From assembly GCA_029216955.1 (NCBI GenBank), contig JANAVB010002199.1:14005417-14069416 (forward strand): 64,000 nucleotides of DNA, in the 5' to 3' direction. The notes below the pieces were generated by a model. The model had not been told where the DNA came from. It made no database searches and worked only from the letters and a program-made list of their open reading frames with translations. The translations under genes were made by a program, and so were the position numbers. This document shows positions 1 through 10,619 of the stretch, piece by piece (position 1 is the first letter of the stretch; each line of letters starts with the position of its first letter). The stretch is from Iris pallida. Lineage: Eukaryota; Streptophyta; Magnoliopsida; Asparagales; Iridaceae.

Positions 1-1425
1 AATGTAGGAAGTGATATAGACCATACCTGCATCATTTAGATGAGATCTCAAATATATTTTTTTCTAGTTTTTTCTTTACCAAATGAAGCACATAAATATG
101 TTATATGTATGGTAAAATTTAGCAACAAACATGCTGCCACTTTTCTTGGGTTGCTTCTGAAAGCAGAGAGGTTTCAAAACTTGCTCCAGATTATTGTTGT
201 TCTTCTTAGCTTTCTCTGAAATAAATCAAGTTTTGTTAAAAAATGAGTTTAACTTTAGAATACATGAGGTTTTTTTTTAATAGCAAGTGTAGCGTCCCCT
301 AGATGAAAATCCTCATTAAGCCGCTGATGATATGCTAGGGTTTAAGGGGGAAAAAATGAAGAGAACCTTAGGGAAAAGATTGTCCTTCTGATTGGTTTTT
401 ATCATTAATTGTCTATGGTTTATAGGGGGAAAAACAATGAAATCGCCTAGGAGAAGGCTTATACTAATATGAAGTTGTTTGGTGTTTGCTTGCTGAATTT
501 TGAAGATAAATAATTGACAAAAGTTGAAGAAATCACATATTTATAGCATTAGCCTCCCACCTAAGCCTAATAGGATTAAAATTGCTTTTGGGTTGCTAAT
601 TGCTTTATCCATATGGATTTCAAAAAGTATTTGGTATATCTTATACCAAAAAGATATCTTCATCTTCATATTAATCCTTAAATATGACAAGAATATAACC
701 CTAAATATCTTAACCTTATCTTTTAAAAATATTTGACTAAATCTGAAGAATGTTCGACTTCCCACTTTCACCGAAATTTCGAAGGTCAAAATGGCAGATT
801 TTGGAAAAGGGTCCGACTTAAAAGTTATAGCCCTAGTTGTTAGCTTTGGTCATGAGCTATATCCTAGGAGATATGACTACTTTACCACAATTGTGCAGTG
901 TTGATCCGAACTTCGAAAATCTTACTCCAAATCAAATTATATCAAAATATTGATCCTCTTATTCATAGAATTCTTAATATAAATAATATCGCAACCAAAA
1001 TCTAACTCCTAATAATAATAATTATCTTAAAGAAATTTCAGTAGAAATCTAATTCTATAATGGATAAACATATAATAGGAATCCTAACCCTAAGAGGATT
1101 CATAATAAATCTTGTCATTGAACTTATGAAATATATTGATAATTCCACTACAAAAGTCTATCATCAATATATATATATATTTTTAAACAAACTATAATTC
1201 ATATAGGATTCTAACATATCCCATAGCAATAACATCTAGTATAAGTTAAATATATCTATTTAAACAAATCAATGCTAGTTAATTATCTTATTAAAATAAT
1301 ATGAGAATATCTAAAATGTGGCAAAAATATGGGATATCACACATTTGATATAGGTATATTGTTCATTCATTTGTATGTTGAGGTGTTAAATTGAATGTCT
1401 AATACTGATGATCGTCAAACTGAAG
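1..1425. other. Myosin intron or upstream sequence, no exon recognised
   Basis: AT-rich sequence upstream of the first recognisable myosin exon. I see no earlier myosin exon here, so this is probably part of a long intron, largely occupied by an LTR-like block listed separately. ORFs in this stretch are short, lysine- and isoleucine-rich, and show no family resemblance. Confidence 0.5.
288..1341 (+). mobile_element. Candidate solo LTR in the myosin intron
   Basis: The block opens with TGTAGCGTCCCC and closes with GGGATATCACA, the TG..CA ends and flavour of plant gypsy LTRs. It contains no coding capacity. The interior has the low-complexity AT-rich texture usual for such LTRs. I did not find a matching 5-bp target duplication (GCAAG before, CATTT after), so the limits are provisional. 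It could instead be an unrelated AT-rich intron segment. Confidence 0.35.
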
Positions 1426-4400
1426 GCACCAAGAACTGCAAGGGGGGGCATGCTCAGAGGGTCTGGTCGATCATTTGGGCATTCAGCTCAGGGAAGTAAC
1501 TGGCAAAGCATTATTGAGAGCCTCAATAATCTTCTGAAAACATTGCAAGAGAATTATGTAAGCATTATCACGTATATTTTTACTGACGTAACAATTTTAA
1601 CATGTGATAATGTGTACTAAATCTGTTATTTTCAGGTGCCTGCAATTTTGATTCAGAAGATATTTACTCAGATTTTCTCATTTGTCAATGTGCAACTCTT
1701 CAATAGGTGAATGGACGTTTCATTTTGTTGACATTTTCATCTCTGGTAAATTTATCGATTTTGATAATTAACCTTCCCCCCGCTACAGTCTCCTATTGCG
1801 ACGAGAGTGTTGCTCCTTCAGCAATGGAGAATATGTGAAATCTGGTCTGGCTGCATTGGAGCTTTGGTGTGCACAAGTAAAGCCGGAGGTAGATTAGTTT
1901 AGTAATTTACGTGTGGCTATTGGTGAAGAACTCTGTGGTTGCATTGGGTTGTATCAGTATTTATTTCTTTGTTTCTATTTCTCAATCTGACAATATCCCA
2001 CCTTGCAGTATGCAGGGTCATCCTGGGATGAACTTAAGCATATTAGGCAAGCCGTTGGATTCCTGGTTAGTATTATATACCCCATAAAAGAGCATGTAAT
2101 ATAAGTTATTGTCAGTCATATGCCAGATGATTCTTTCTAATAAATTGTATTTGAAGTAAGTTATAGTTAGGCTCAATTCTTACGGATATTATTGAAGTTA
2201 TCTGCCACTGCGCCAAAACTCGAGTTATAGAGGGGGTTCAGGGTTATATATCCATGCATTGGTTTTTTCTTTTTAATTTTTTTGATAAATGCTTAAAATG
2301 CATACCAGAGGAGATGCCAACCTGGTTACTCCAATACCATGTTAAAGTCCCTTCCAATGCACCAAAATTCTAGAGTTGTACTTGAGGGTTATATATTTTT
2401 ATTCTAACTGATATAAGTCTGATGGATACACTCACAACTAATTCTGACTTTCAGATTTAGATGTACATTATCTTAGGCTCTTCAGTAGCGTTAAAATTCA
2501 AGAGCACTTTAAAAGCTATAATAATTATTTTTTAACCTATATCATGGATGAATAATGTAGTAGGCAGTACCTTGGTAGGAGGTGTTTCTGATGAAAAATA
2601 GAAACACAGAGCGGAGAAAAACTGGCAGAAGAGGAAATTGTAGAAGAATATTAATCCAGGTAAAATCATAATATTTAATCAATACAAATGTTAGTATGTT
2701 TTGGGTCTTAGGATCAGTGGATTATTTGGATCTATTAAATTTAGTCAAAGCCAAGTCTATATTTATAGATCTAGTCAAGGGTCTGCGTTTCAGATATTTG
2801 TATTTGTGAATCATTATAAAATAAGATAAGTCTCTATCCCATGAGAATATGTTGGTTATTCCCCATTCCCCAAATATTATTTCTCTCCACCAAATTATGG
2901 GTTTTTATCTCCTTGCACAAGCCAAACATGTTACTTCATCTTTGTTGCTTGTTCCCATTGAGGTGGGCAAACTTTGTGGGGCCTTTTCTTAAGATAATAG
3001 TTCAATTAGTTTGCAAAAGCATAAGAAAGACTGATGCCCTAAACTACTTGCCGTGTTTAGTGTGTCTTACATGAAAAGCCAAAATAAACTAAACATGCTA
3101 AAGCCAGACTTGTGGGTGTCACCTTGGATTGCAGTATGTTGTGTTCATGTCCATAGAACCTAGGCACAAGCCAAACTCATTGTTTATTCCTTGTTGGTAT
3201 GATCTTCTATTTCTGGTGACGTGGAAAGAGAGTGTCGGGGTGCCCACTAGGTTGGTGATTGGAAACAGTTAGCAACGCTTTGATGATCAAAATCTTGAAC
3301 AATCTTCACTTAGATCGTGTATGTAGATTTTAATGAGAGAAATATGCAAGATCTGTCAAAATTTTCAATTTGTTTCATGTGCCTGTGGTATTTGTTTTTA
3401 TTGATGTATTTAATGATAGGGGACAAGATGAGAGAAAATCATTTTTGATGGTTCTCGTTGCGTTCTCTCACATACAATTAAGCGTTTTAAGTGGTGATAC
3501 TTGTTGGATAGAAAGTGGGCCAAGTCCAATATCATATGGGCCAAGTCCGATATCGTACCTCATGGATCAACTCTCCGGGTTTCCGTAACAGTTTTGTATT
3601 TAACCAATCGTAGATAACTTGTGCAACAATTTACCAATCATGCTGCATTTGATATCCACCAATTTTACCATGTTAGAAGTCAAATTTTTATAACTAATAT
3701 TCAATCCAATTTCTCAAAAAAGCTTATATATGCTACCGCTGCTAGTGGGGGACAATCACAGTAGTGCAACTTGCTTCTGCTTTTGTGGCCTAGAGAGGAT
3801 ATTCATGTGAGTTTGATCTCTCTTGTTGCACAACTTGACCTGTTTATTACACATTAATGTTTACTTCCAACTACTTTCATGTTACATGCATGGCTTCTTA
3901 ATTGGGTGAGGTTGCATTGGTTAAGAATTGACACTTACATATAGGAGGTTGGTTTTATTTGATGGTGCTCATAGGAATTATAGACTACTTCTATTTTCCC
4001 GGATCAGATAGCTAACCCGTAAAATGTAATGAGGCTTACAAGTTAGGGTATATCATTAGAATTTAACTTTGTCACACTTCCCAAGCCAAAGCAAGTTTAT
4101 GTTAACCTGTTTATTACACATTAATGTTTACTTCCAATTACTTTCATGTTACATGCAAGGCTTCTTAATTGGGTGAGGTTGCATTGGTTAAAAATTGACA
4201 TTTACATATAGGAGGTTGGTTTTATTTGATGGTGCTCATAGGAATTATAGACGACTACTATTATGCCGGATCAGATTGCTAACCCGTAAAATGTAATGAG
4301 GCTTACAAGTTAGGGTATATCATTAGAATTTAACTTTGTCACACTTCCCAAACCAAAGAAAGTTTATGTTAACATGTGCCCTAAGAGCACATGTTAATAC

Positions 4401-5513
4401 ATTGATAATGTGTATTTTATATGGGTACTCCCACTAGCACATTTATCAATGCACCTTTCACTTAAAATTATATTGATAAATGTAAAATGTGCATTTATAA
4501 ATTTGTTGGTGGGAGTACCCATATAAAAACACATTTATCAACGTGTTAACGTGTGCCCTTAGGGCATATGTTAACATAACCCTTCTATAATAAGAATACT
4601 CGATAGATACAGAAATGAACAGTATGATCTGCTGATTGAGACTGGTAGTGAGTAGTCCGAAATTTCTTTATTTGGAGGGTACCTTTACTTCCAAGTATCG
4701 AATATCTTAAGCTATTTATGTTCACATTTCCTTTCGTACCATTCATCTCGTTTGCTGTCGATTAGTAAATTCTAGGAGAGTTAAATTAATTTGTATCATT
4801 ATTGACCTTAGGTTTAGTCTAAAGCTTATATGTATTGGCTTAATTAAGGTATAAATAGAGTTGCAGATTAGAGTTAGGGGATACAGAAAACAGATAAAAA
4901 GATCTAAAGTTGCAACATCAAGGTTGATTGAGAGATTTGAGAGTTTTGGCTTGTAACATTATTCTCAGAGTAAATAAAGTTTTACGGTTCTGCCCTGGAG
5001 GTAGGTTTGTTGCCGAACCACATTACGTTTAGCGATTCTGTCATATAGTTTCTCTTTCTATCAACAGAGATGCTCTTGATAGAGCTGAACAGAGAGAGAA
5101 GATTCATAAAGCTAGACCGAAGGCTTTGGTTATAGGCGTTGTTGTAGTTGTTGTATCTTTCTGGGGGGAATTGAATACATATGCCACTTATAAAATGCTA
5201 TATTAATTTTTTTTAATTCAGTGGAATTTAAGCTTGATACTTTGTACTTGTAGATCGGCTTTATTACTAGATGCACTCACTTTTCATAGTATCTCAGTTT
5301 GGAGGCTTAAATGAGAAGTAGTATACCGAAGCATACATCTCAACAAAATACTAATCCTACCGTAGCTAATTTTTTAAATCATGTTTATGGTGTTCAAATC
5401 AGAAAGGTTTTTATCTTTGAAAGTAGCAAAGACATCACTTCTATGCAAATATGCAGGTGATATTTCAAAAATACAGGATTTCCTACGATGAGATAGTGAA
5501 TGATCTCTGCCCG

Positions 5514-5603
<90 letters not shown>

Positions 5604-6855
5604 TTTGGATGCACATGTTAATTTCTTATGATTCATACTGCAGATCTTGAGTGTCCAACAGCTTTATAGAATTTGCGCACAGTACTGGGATGATAAGTAT
5701 AACACCCAAAGTGTGTCTTCAAGTGTAAGTGCAAAAAAACTTCTGTTACTTCGTGCATCTTTCCTACTTTCATTCTCTATGCATGGCGCGCACATTTGTA
5801 TATTTTGGTGTTCTATGCATTTGTTTCTTGTGCTTGCTTGAAGATATACTTCTTTTTGGTATCTTTTGATGGATGGAAAAACTAGACACATGCATACCTT
5901 CTACCCTCATTTGGCCGTCCGACCTCTGGGCCACACGGGATGAAACATGCAGTAGGCCCAATTTATTATGAATCTAAATAATCATATTTTAGCGACATAT
6001 GTGTGATAAAGATTTCCTTTGTGGTGTATATGATTATTTTGGGAATGTATCAATACTTTGTAGGTGCAATTCTTTTCACATTGAGAAAGCCTACAGAGCT
6101 GTAGCATTGTCATAATATTATGGTTTTGATTTATAAGGCTGAAGTTCATGGATTGTTGCACCTATGATTGTAATATCAGTTTCTACTGTGATTTCGGACA
6201 CCCTAGCATTTGTAAATTGAATTACGAGCCAGAATAGGTTTTCGTATAAGGGGGTGTAGTTCACGGAATGCTGCTTCCAGCTTCTGGTCTATACTAGCCC
6301 GGTGTGGATATTCTCCAAAGATAGGTTATTGTGTGTAAGCGACTGCGGAGGGATCCCTCGTCTATGATGAATGCTTTATTCAATATACAAATTGGCAATT
6401 TGCGGTTGTCATACATACTAGCCCCATTGTCAACCCCTCATCATCACAGAGGCTCATTTAAGTACATCTTGACTCTATCGCATCTTTATGCAGGTTCTCT
6501 CTAGCATGAGGATCTTAATGACAGAGGACTCCACCGACGCAGTTAGTAGTGCCTTCTTGCTGGATGACAATTTAGGGTAAGTCAAGCTGTTTTTAGTCCT
6601 TTGAATGGAGTTCTGAGTATTAACGCATGATCAACTCTCCATATTTGTTAATAATGCAGCATTCCTTTCTCGGTTGATGATATATATATCTACTTCTCTA
6701 CAAGAGAAGGAATTTTCAGATGTCAAACCTGCATGCGGAGGAGCTTCTTGAGAACCCAGCTTTCCAATTTTTACAGGACTGATGCTTTCGAACCTGGCAT
6801 GCACCCAGCGAGAATGCCAATTACCCTATATTCTCCCAGTCAGCAGTATTCTTAA
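1426..6855 (+). CDS. Class XI myosin, C-terminal (DIL domain) exons, partial
   Basis: This is the 3' end of a plant class XI myosin heavy chain, the actin motor that moves organelles. Only the globular cargo-binding tail (dilute/DIL domain) is in the window. Exons read: 1426-1557, 1636-1706, 1789-1888, 2009-2065, 5457-5513, 5644-5724, 6494-6576 and 6660-6855, all with GT..AG introns and compatible phases. Diagnostic peptides include [95 protein letters not shown] and [20 protein letters not shown]. The intron after the fourth exon is about 3.4 kb. The final exon loses the expected tail frame after IPFSVDDI: conserved-looking tail pieces are found in two other frames. The stop at 6853-6855 is therefore the one reached in the literal frame, and the copy may be damaged or misassembled at the end. 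The motor, IQ and coiled-coil parts lie to the left of the window. Confidence 0.9.
3839..4372. repeat. Tandem duplication, period about 267 bp, in the myosin intron
   Basis: The block beginning CCTGTTTATTACACATTAAT at 3839 recurs at 4106 with only scattered substitutions (for example TGCATGG versus TGCAAGG, CTTCTATT versus CGACTACT), giving two adjacent copies. No coding potential. Confidence 0.85.
4373..4573. mobile_element. Foldback MITE of about 200 bp
   Basis: The two halves are inverted copies: GTGCCCTAAGAGCACATGTTAA with TATATGGGTACTCCCAC on the left, and GTGGGAGTACCCATATA with TTAACGTGTGCCCTTAGGGC on the right. It would fold into an almost complete hairpin. It lies directly behind the tandem duplication in the myosin intron. 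Family not assigned, and I did not resolve a target duplication. Confidence 0.6.
4620..5110 (+). mobile_element. Possible copia-type LTR fragment
   Basis: The sequence around 4950-5080 (ATTATTCTCAGAGTAAATAA, then GCCCTGGAGGTAGG, TTGCCGAACCAC and a polypyrimidine run TCTCTTTCTATCAACAGAGA) resembles the 3' part of a plant Ty1/copia LTR. Ends and target duplication were not found, so this is a low-confidence call. Confidence 0.3.
5516..5601. repeat. (CT)n(CA)n microsatellite filling a short myosin intron
   Basis: About 50 bp of CT repeat runs into about 34 bp of CA repeat, starting immediately after the 5' splice site CCG|GTACT. It makes up most of the 130-bp intron 5514-5643. The Cys-Val and Glu-Arg repeat ORFs over it on the minus strand are artefacts. 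Confidence 0.95.
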
Positions 6856-7205
6856 GTAGAGTCAAGTGGACGTTCCATGTTCCTCCCCTTTTGTTGTATG
6901 ACATTGAATGAGGTTGTAAAATAACAAAAGTTATATTATACAAAATCTTCTCTATTTTACACCGAGTAGCCAATTTGCACTTTAAAAGTCCTTTGGGTGT
7001 AATGGAGAGTATTTAAATTATATTTACTCCAAATGCATATTGGGGATGTAAAGACTTGTACTTCTCCTATAATTGTATGATATTATAAGGCTTTTTCTAA
7101 GGGCACCACACTTTTTACTTGGGGCTAGCCCAAAAATATTCAAAAAATTTTACAAGTTTGCCATCCATTTTTTTACTTGGGGCTAGTCCAATTTTTTCCA
7201 GCAAG

Positions 7206-7315
7206 TAGGACTGTCAACATGCTAGCAGTCCTAACATTATGCTAGGACTGCTAACTTACTGGCAGTCCTAGGACTGTCAGCATATTGGCAGTCCTAACAT
7301 ATGTTAGGACAGTCC
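7206..7315. repeat. Palindrome cluster A (AGGACTG..CAGTCCT modules)
   Basis: Three imperfect hairpin modules sit head to tail: TAGGACTGTCA..TAGCAGTCCTA, TAGGACTGCTA..TGGCAGTCCTA and AGGACTGTCA..TGGCAGTCCT, followed by a half-module. The motif is the same as in the clusters inside the large MULE and in the element at 59 kb. Confidence 0.9.
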
Positions 7316-7319
7316 TCGA

Positions 7320-7832
7320 AGAAGAAGAAGAAGCAACAACAGATGGGAAGGGGACCAGCGCCGTGCCCGCGCCCTCGACGCCCTCCGCCGCCCCGACCTC
7401 CCAGTCCCAACCTCGCTTCCCCCTAAAGAAACCACCGTCTCTTCCTCACTCGAGACCCTAAATTCCTCTTCCTCTCAGGCTCTCACAATCCATGAACCGT
7501 CCAATGGCAAGTAGAGCAGTGAGCGGCTACTGCCCTCCGACTGCTGCATCTCCGTCCTTCTCCCCTGAGAGGAAGCCTCAGATTCTCCAATCCCGTGCGG
7601 AGGTTCCGGCCGCCCGGTCCCATCTCCAGGTCCGACGGAGCTCGCTGCATCCACAACCTCGTCGACTCCGTCATGGAGGAGCTGCAGGCGATTCGTTCCA
7701 GCCGGCGACTCCCCGACCTCCCAGTCCGCCGCCCTCGACGCCCTCCGCCGCGCCCGCACCCTCGACGTCCTCCACCGCGCCCGCACCCTCGACGCCCTCC
7801 GCCGTCCGCTCACCCTCCTCCCTCTTGCCCTA
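7320..7832 (+). other. GC-rich gene-like fragment inside the small MULE (Pack-MULE candidate)
   Basis: The 500-bp core is much more GC-rich than its surroundings. It looks like the 5' UTR and start of a plant gene: a pyrimidine-rich leader, CGAGACCCTAAATTCCTCTTCC, then ATG near 7492. One frame from 7595 contains IHNLVDSVMEELQAIRS, which resembles the N-terminal region of plant organellar RNase II-type proteins as far as I recall. It then degenerates into proline-arginine repeats made by a CCCTCGACGCCCTCCGCCG tandem. The resemblance is unverified. No complete ORF is preserved, so this is best read as a captured, decayed gene fragment rather than a gene. Confidence 0.45.
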
Positions 7833-8253
7833 ATTTTTCGGGCTGCTCCCAAGCAAATTTTGGATGCCCCCTAGCAAAAGTTACACATGTTTGGGTTGTC
7901 CCCAAGTAAGGGTTGTCCCCAAGTAAACTTGGTGGTGCCATTAGAAAAAGCCTATTATAATCCGGGCTTTCGTCACTTCCACATGTTGAAGCACATAAAG
8001 CAGGTTAAATAGTGACTATTTCCCGAAACTCCGTTATTAATTCATTAATCTGCAGATTAAGTAGTGGAGCTATGCAATTTGGCATACAACATATTGAAAC
8101 AAATATATGCAGCATGCTACTGACCATTTTAATTGATTGGTTTTAAATCATTCCACATGAAGACTTTCGCATCGATATAAAAATGTGTCTGGAAAATCTT
8201 GGACTATGCAAAAATGAACGCAAGAAAGTTGGGTCAAAGTCTTATTTTAGAAT

Positions 8254-9760
8254 CAGGGGCGGCCCGGAGGAGGGGCAGACGCCCTGGGCCCCAAATTCCA
8301 AGGGGCCCCCAATTTTTTTTAAAGTTAGTAATAGTAATAAATCATAAAACATTGTTACTTTGGTTTCTTCTTCAAATTCCAATGTCCGAAGAAAATTATT
8401 ATAGCAATTCAACAAATAGGACATGGCATATGTGAATTTGATAGCCGTCCGACTCTTTAATTTCAAAGAAAAAATTAGTCTTCCCATCGCTTCAGATTTT
8501 TTTTTAGCATTTTAGAGGAAAAAAGTTCTTCACGTTGCTTCTGATTTCAGGTGATCAACAATTAGTTTTTTTTTAATTGTTCATTTAAATTCTCCCTTAA
8601 TTCTCTCTTTTGCTTATAATTGAAACACAAAATTTCTAATTTTCTTTAATTTCTTCTCCTATAATCCTTCACAAGGATTCCGCGATGTAAGACTACGCAA
8701 AGAAGGCCACGGCGGCAGACAAGCTTGCATAACTCTCTCTCTCTCTCCCCCCTTCCCCGGCCTCTGCTTGAGCTTTGACCCGAAGAGGAGACGAAAAGGT
8801 GAGATAGAGGTATCAATGTGAACTTGATATTTTAGCAAGTCTTTCATTTTGAGAATTGAAATATTTTGTAACTTTTGTTCCTCGTGATGTTGGCTTCATT
8901 ATGTTTTCTGAGTTCCCTATGTTGTTAATGATTGATGACAATATCTCTTTGTCTCCGTCTTTTCAATGAGAGGTTCTATTGATGCAGTTTATTTTTCAAA
9001 ATTTCAAAGTTATATTTACATATAATGTACTTTGCACAGACGCAAGCACATACTTGAAGTTTTGCATCTTTTAAAAATTATGATACATATTGTTTGTATT
9101 AGATCTTCGGTCTTCTTTCGTAATCTCTCTATTTATGCACATTTTTATAGTAACTAAGTTTCAATCAGCTTCCGTAGTATATTTAGCTCACTACGTATTG
9201 TGAGTTATAATTGATCCCACGTTGGTGTTGAATACCGATGAGTTGATGGCGATGATCAGTCATTTCGCTTATCTTTGCATTTAAGATTTCACACTTAAAA
9301 TTATACGTTGTTCCTAGTATTGAATATCTTTTCTTAATCTTTGTACTTAAGATTTCATAGTGATTTGGTTTTTAAACTAAAATATTTTGTAACTTTTGTT
9401 CCTCTTGTTTTTGGCTTTTTTTTATATGTTTCTTGAGTTGCTATGTTGTTGATAAATTAGGAAAACAAGTCCATATATCTCAATCTTGGTACTGGAAAAA
9501 CATAAACAAAAAATATTAAATAACATATTGCATCGGAGATTTTTTTTTTAACTACAAAAGAGTATTGCCATTTGTCAGAATATATTCCTGATGCAAAATT
9601 TAAGGTTAGCTGGCATGTATCAGGCCTCATTTAAAAGGATTCACTTTGATTTATTGTATCATGCAAAAAAAAATGATACTTTATTTTCAATATTTTTTTT
9701 GAAGAAGGGGCATCATTTTGTATTTCGTCCCGGGCATCAAAATGTTCCGGGCCGGCCCTG
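8254..9760. mobile_element. Non-autonomous hAT element, 1.5 kb
   Basis: The termini are CAGGGGCGGCCCGGAGG on the left and CCGGGCCGGCCCTG on the right, the widespread hAT end. They are flanked by a perfect 8-bp target duplication TTTAGAAT (8246-8253 and 9761-9768). The interior is AT-rich with no transposase reading frame, so it is a deletion derivative. Confidence 0.9.
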
Positions 9761-9768
9761 TTTAGAAT

Positions 9769-10619
9769 ATAGTAGGAACTATCATGCCATGTTTTGAAAT
9801 GTTACGAAACACGATACTTTGCATCAAACAATTTTAAATAAACTAAACGGTGAGAAGAGAATATGCAGAAGAATGTCAAGAAAACAAATGGTCTCAATGA
9901 TTCAGTACTACCTAGCGATCGGTGCACATGACCTCAATTTTCTTTCACGCTTCTTCAAGCTAGCACAAAGACCTAAATTCTACGTGAGCATCAACCTCCT
10001 TCCGGTATTGGGACAGTCATAACTTTGAGATGTTGGATTTATTCAATAATTAGGGACCACACATGTAAAATTAATCGTGTTTTGCTATCTAAATAATTAA
10101 ACCAAATGCAAGTAGTCTAATTGAAAAATAGGCTTAAGAGTATAATTGACATGAAAATAATGTGTAGATACCTTAGAGATGAACATAATTTGATGATGGA
10201 CCAAATTAGAAATATCCAAAACCTATATACATATTGGCATTAAGCATCTTCAAGAACTTTGAACTTTGCCAAGTAAATGCAAATTCAGTATCCTCCTAAC
10301 CTAAGCATTAACCATTTTTGCCAATCTTATGAGCTGAATTTAATTAATTTTCTTTCATTAATTACTATTTTTAAGGATGACATTACATCAAAGTTGCTTC
10401 TTGTAACTGATCAAAATAACAACATAATTGGGAAATTAAAAAAAAAAAAAAAGAAGACTACAGCAAGGTAGAAGGGCAGCTTGACCTTCTGACACAAAAG
10501 TAATAAACACTCCAAACCTAAATAGGAGGTCAGCCAAAGATCCATCTCAAGCAGCAGTGGATGATCTGACCACCCGAAGTGGTCAACCAATGTAAGCTTT
10601 AAGTAAGCCGCGAATCCTT
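9769..10619 (-). other. Downstream region of the RING gene, probable 3' UTR
   Basis: No ORF with recognisable homology. The part next to the RING stop codon is the likely 3' untranslated region on the minus strand. An A-run at 10440-10452 is a T-run when read on that strand. Confidence 0.4.

Larger units (their letters stand above)
7089..7952. mobile_element. Non-autonomous Mutator-like element, 864 bp
   Basis: Terminal inverted repeats start GGCTTTTTCTAAGGGCACCAC on the left and, reverse complemented, GGCTTTTTCTAATGGCACCACC on the right. They are flanked by the perfect 8-bp target duplication TATTATAA (7081-7088 and 7953-7960). Subterminal blocks (CCCCAAGTAA, GCCCCTAGCAA) match those of the large MULE at 27-56 kb, so that element's transposase probably mobilised it. 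It carries a palindromic AGGACTGYCA cluster on the left and a GC-rich gene-like insert in the middle. It encodes no transposase. It sits just downstream of the myosin gene. Confidence 0.88.

Noticed and set aside
5374..5636. Cys-Val/Glu-Arg ORFs on the minus strand
   Set aside because: They read the (CT)n(CA)n microsatellite inside a myosin intron.
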